A program made the translations under genes and the position numbers. DNA of 6,094 nucleotides, from the NCBI GenBank assembly GCA_016201195.1, contig JACQDI010000525.1, positions 1 to 6,094 of the forward strand, given 5' to 3'. Below, piece after piece: positions 6,042-6,094 of this stretch (position 1 is the first letter of the stretch; every line of letters begins with the position of its first letter). Below the pieces are notes generated by a model. It saw only the letters and a program-made list of their open reading frames with translations, did no database searches and was not told the origin of the DNA. The DNA comes from Acidobacteriota bacterium. Lineage in GTDB: Bacteria; Acidobacteriota; Terriglobia; Bryobacterales; JACQDG01.

Positions 6042-6094
6042 CGGTGCTCCCTAACCGCCCGCCGCAACAACTCCCGGTAGCGGCTGGAGACATC
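6032..6094 (-). CDS. C-terminal end of a probable antitoxin (partial, runs off the window)
   Basis: Twenty codons followed by TAG remain of a gene that enters from the right edge. The residues include the stretch SSRYRELLRRAVREHRWP, an Arg/Glu-rich, probably helical tail. The stop lies inside the following PIN-domain gene, giving a 10-nt overlap, which is the usual arrangement of an antitoxin gene directly upstream of its VapC-type toxin. The DNA-binding part of the protein is outside the window, so the antitoxin family (VapB/AbrB-type, ribbon-helix-helix or other) cannot be named. The reading frame is clear; the antitoxin role is inferred from position only. Confidence 0.5.
   Translation of the reverse strand, partial: DVSSRYRELLRRAVREHRWP
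6047..6052 (-). promoter_or_regulatory. Ribosome binding site of the PIN-domain toxin gene
   Basis: AGGGAG on the minus strand ends 5 nt before the ATG at 6041. It is the clearest Shine-Dalgarno match in the window and supports that ATG as the toxin start. It lies within the coding sequence of the upstream partial gene, as expected for translationally coupled toxin-antitoxin genes. Confidence 0.6.

Noticed and set aside
5265..6080. 271-codon plus-strand open frame
   Set aside because: It is antisense to both the permease and the PIN gene and crosses their junction. Its composition is His/Gln/Arg-rich shadow type.
5905..6093. 62-codon minus-strand open frame
   Set aside because: It is out of frame with the well-supported PIN gene that it overlaps, and Arg/Gly/Ser-rich with no motif. 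The antitoxin end uses a different frame.

Overview
The window is a compact, high-GC bacterial segment in which every gene I can support lies on the minus strand. The best clue to the host is the last ~220 residues of the large protein. They match the C-terminal domain catalogued as TIGR03437, which is characteristic of Solibacter/Bryobacterales Acidobacteriota. An acidobacterial origin is therefore likely, although it rests on motif recall and not on a search.

In transcription order (right to left), 6094-6032 holds the last 20 codons of a small protein, probably an antitoxin. It overlaps by 10 nt a complete PIN-domain (VapC-type) ribonuclease toxin gene at 6041-5616. Only 12 nt later comes a two-gene ABC polysaccharide exporter: a Wzm/TagG-type ABC-2 permease (5603-4836) and its Wzt/TagH-type ATPase (4839-4102), coupled by a 4-nt GTGA overlap. 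A 101-bp gap (4101-4001) carries an 8-bp inverted repeat and an 8-bp direct repeat. A 1299-residue secreted modular protein follows (4000-101). Bases 1-100 hold no gene that I can support.

The large protein is the most unusual item. It has a signal peptide, then two copies of a ~240-residue module (each a conserved N-terminal stretch plus about three LGFP-type repeats) flanking a BIG2-like Ig domain. After these come another Ig-like domain, a Big_1-like domain, a papain-like C39 peptidase domain and the TIGR03437 C-terminus. In the C39-like domain the Gln, His and Asp positions are kept, but the catalytic Cys is replaced by Ser (S814), and the domain contains no cysteine at all. This suggests a binding module derived from a peptidase.

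The exporter pair probably moves a lipid-linked polysaccharide across the inner membrane, and the large protein probably acts outside the cytoplasm. A shared envelope role is an inference from adjacency only. The toxin cassette upstream looks like an independent module, although its spacing would allow transcription into the exporter genes.
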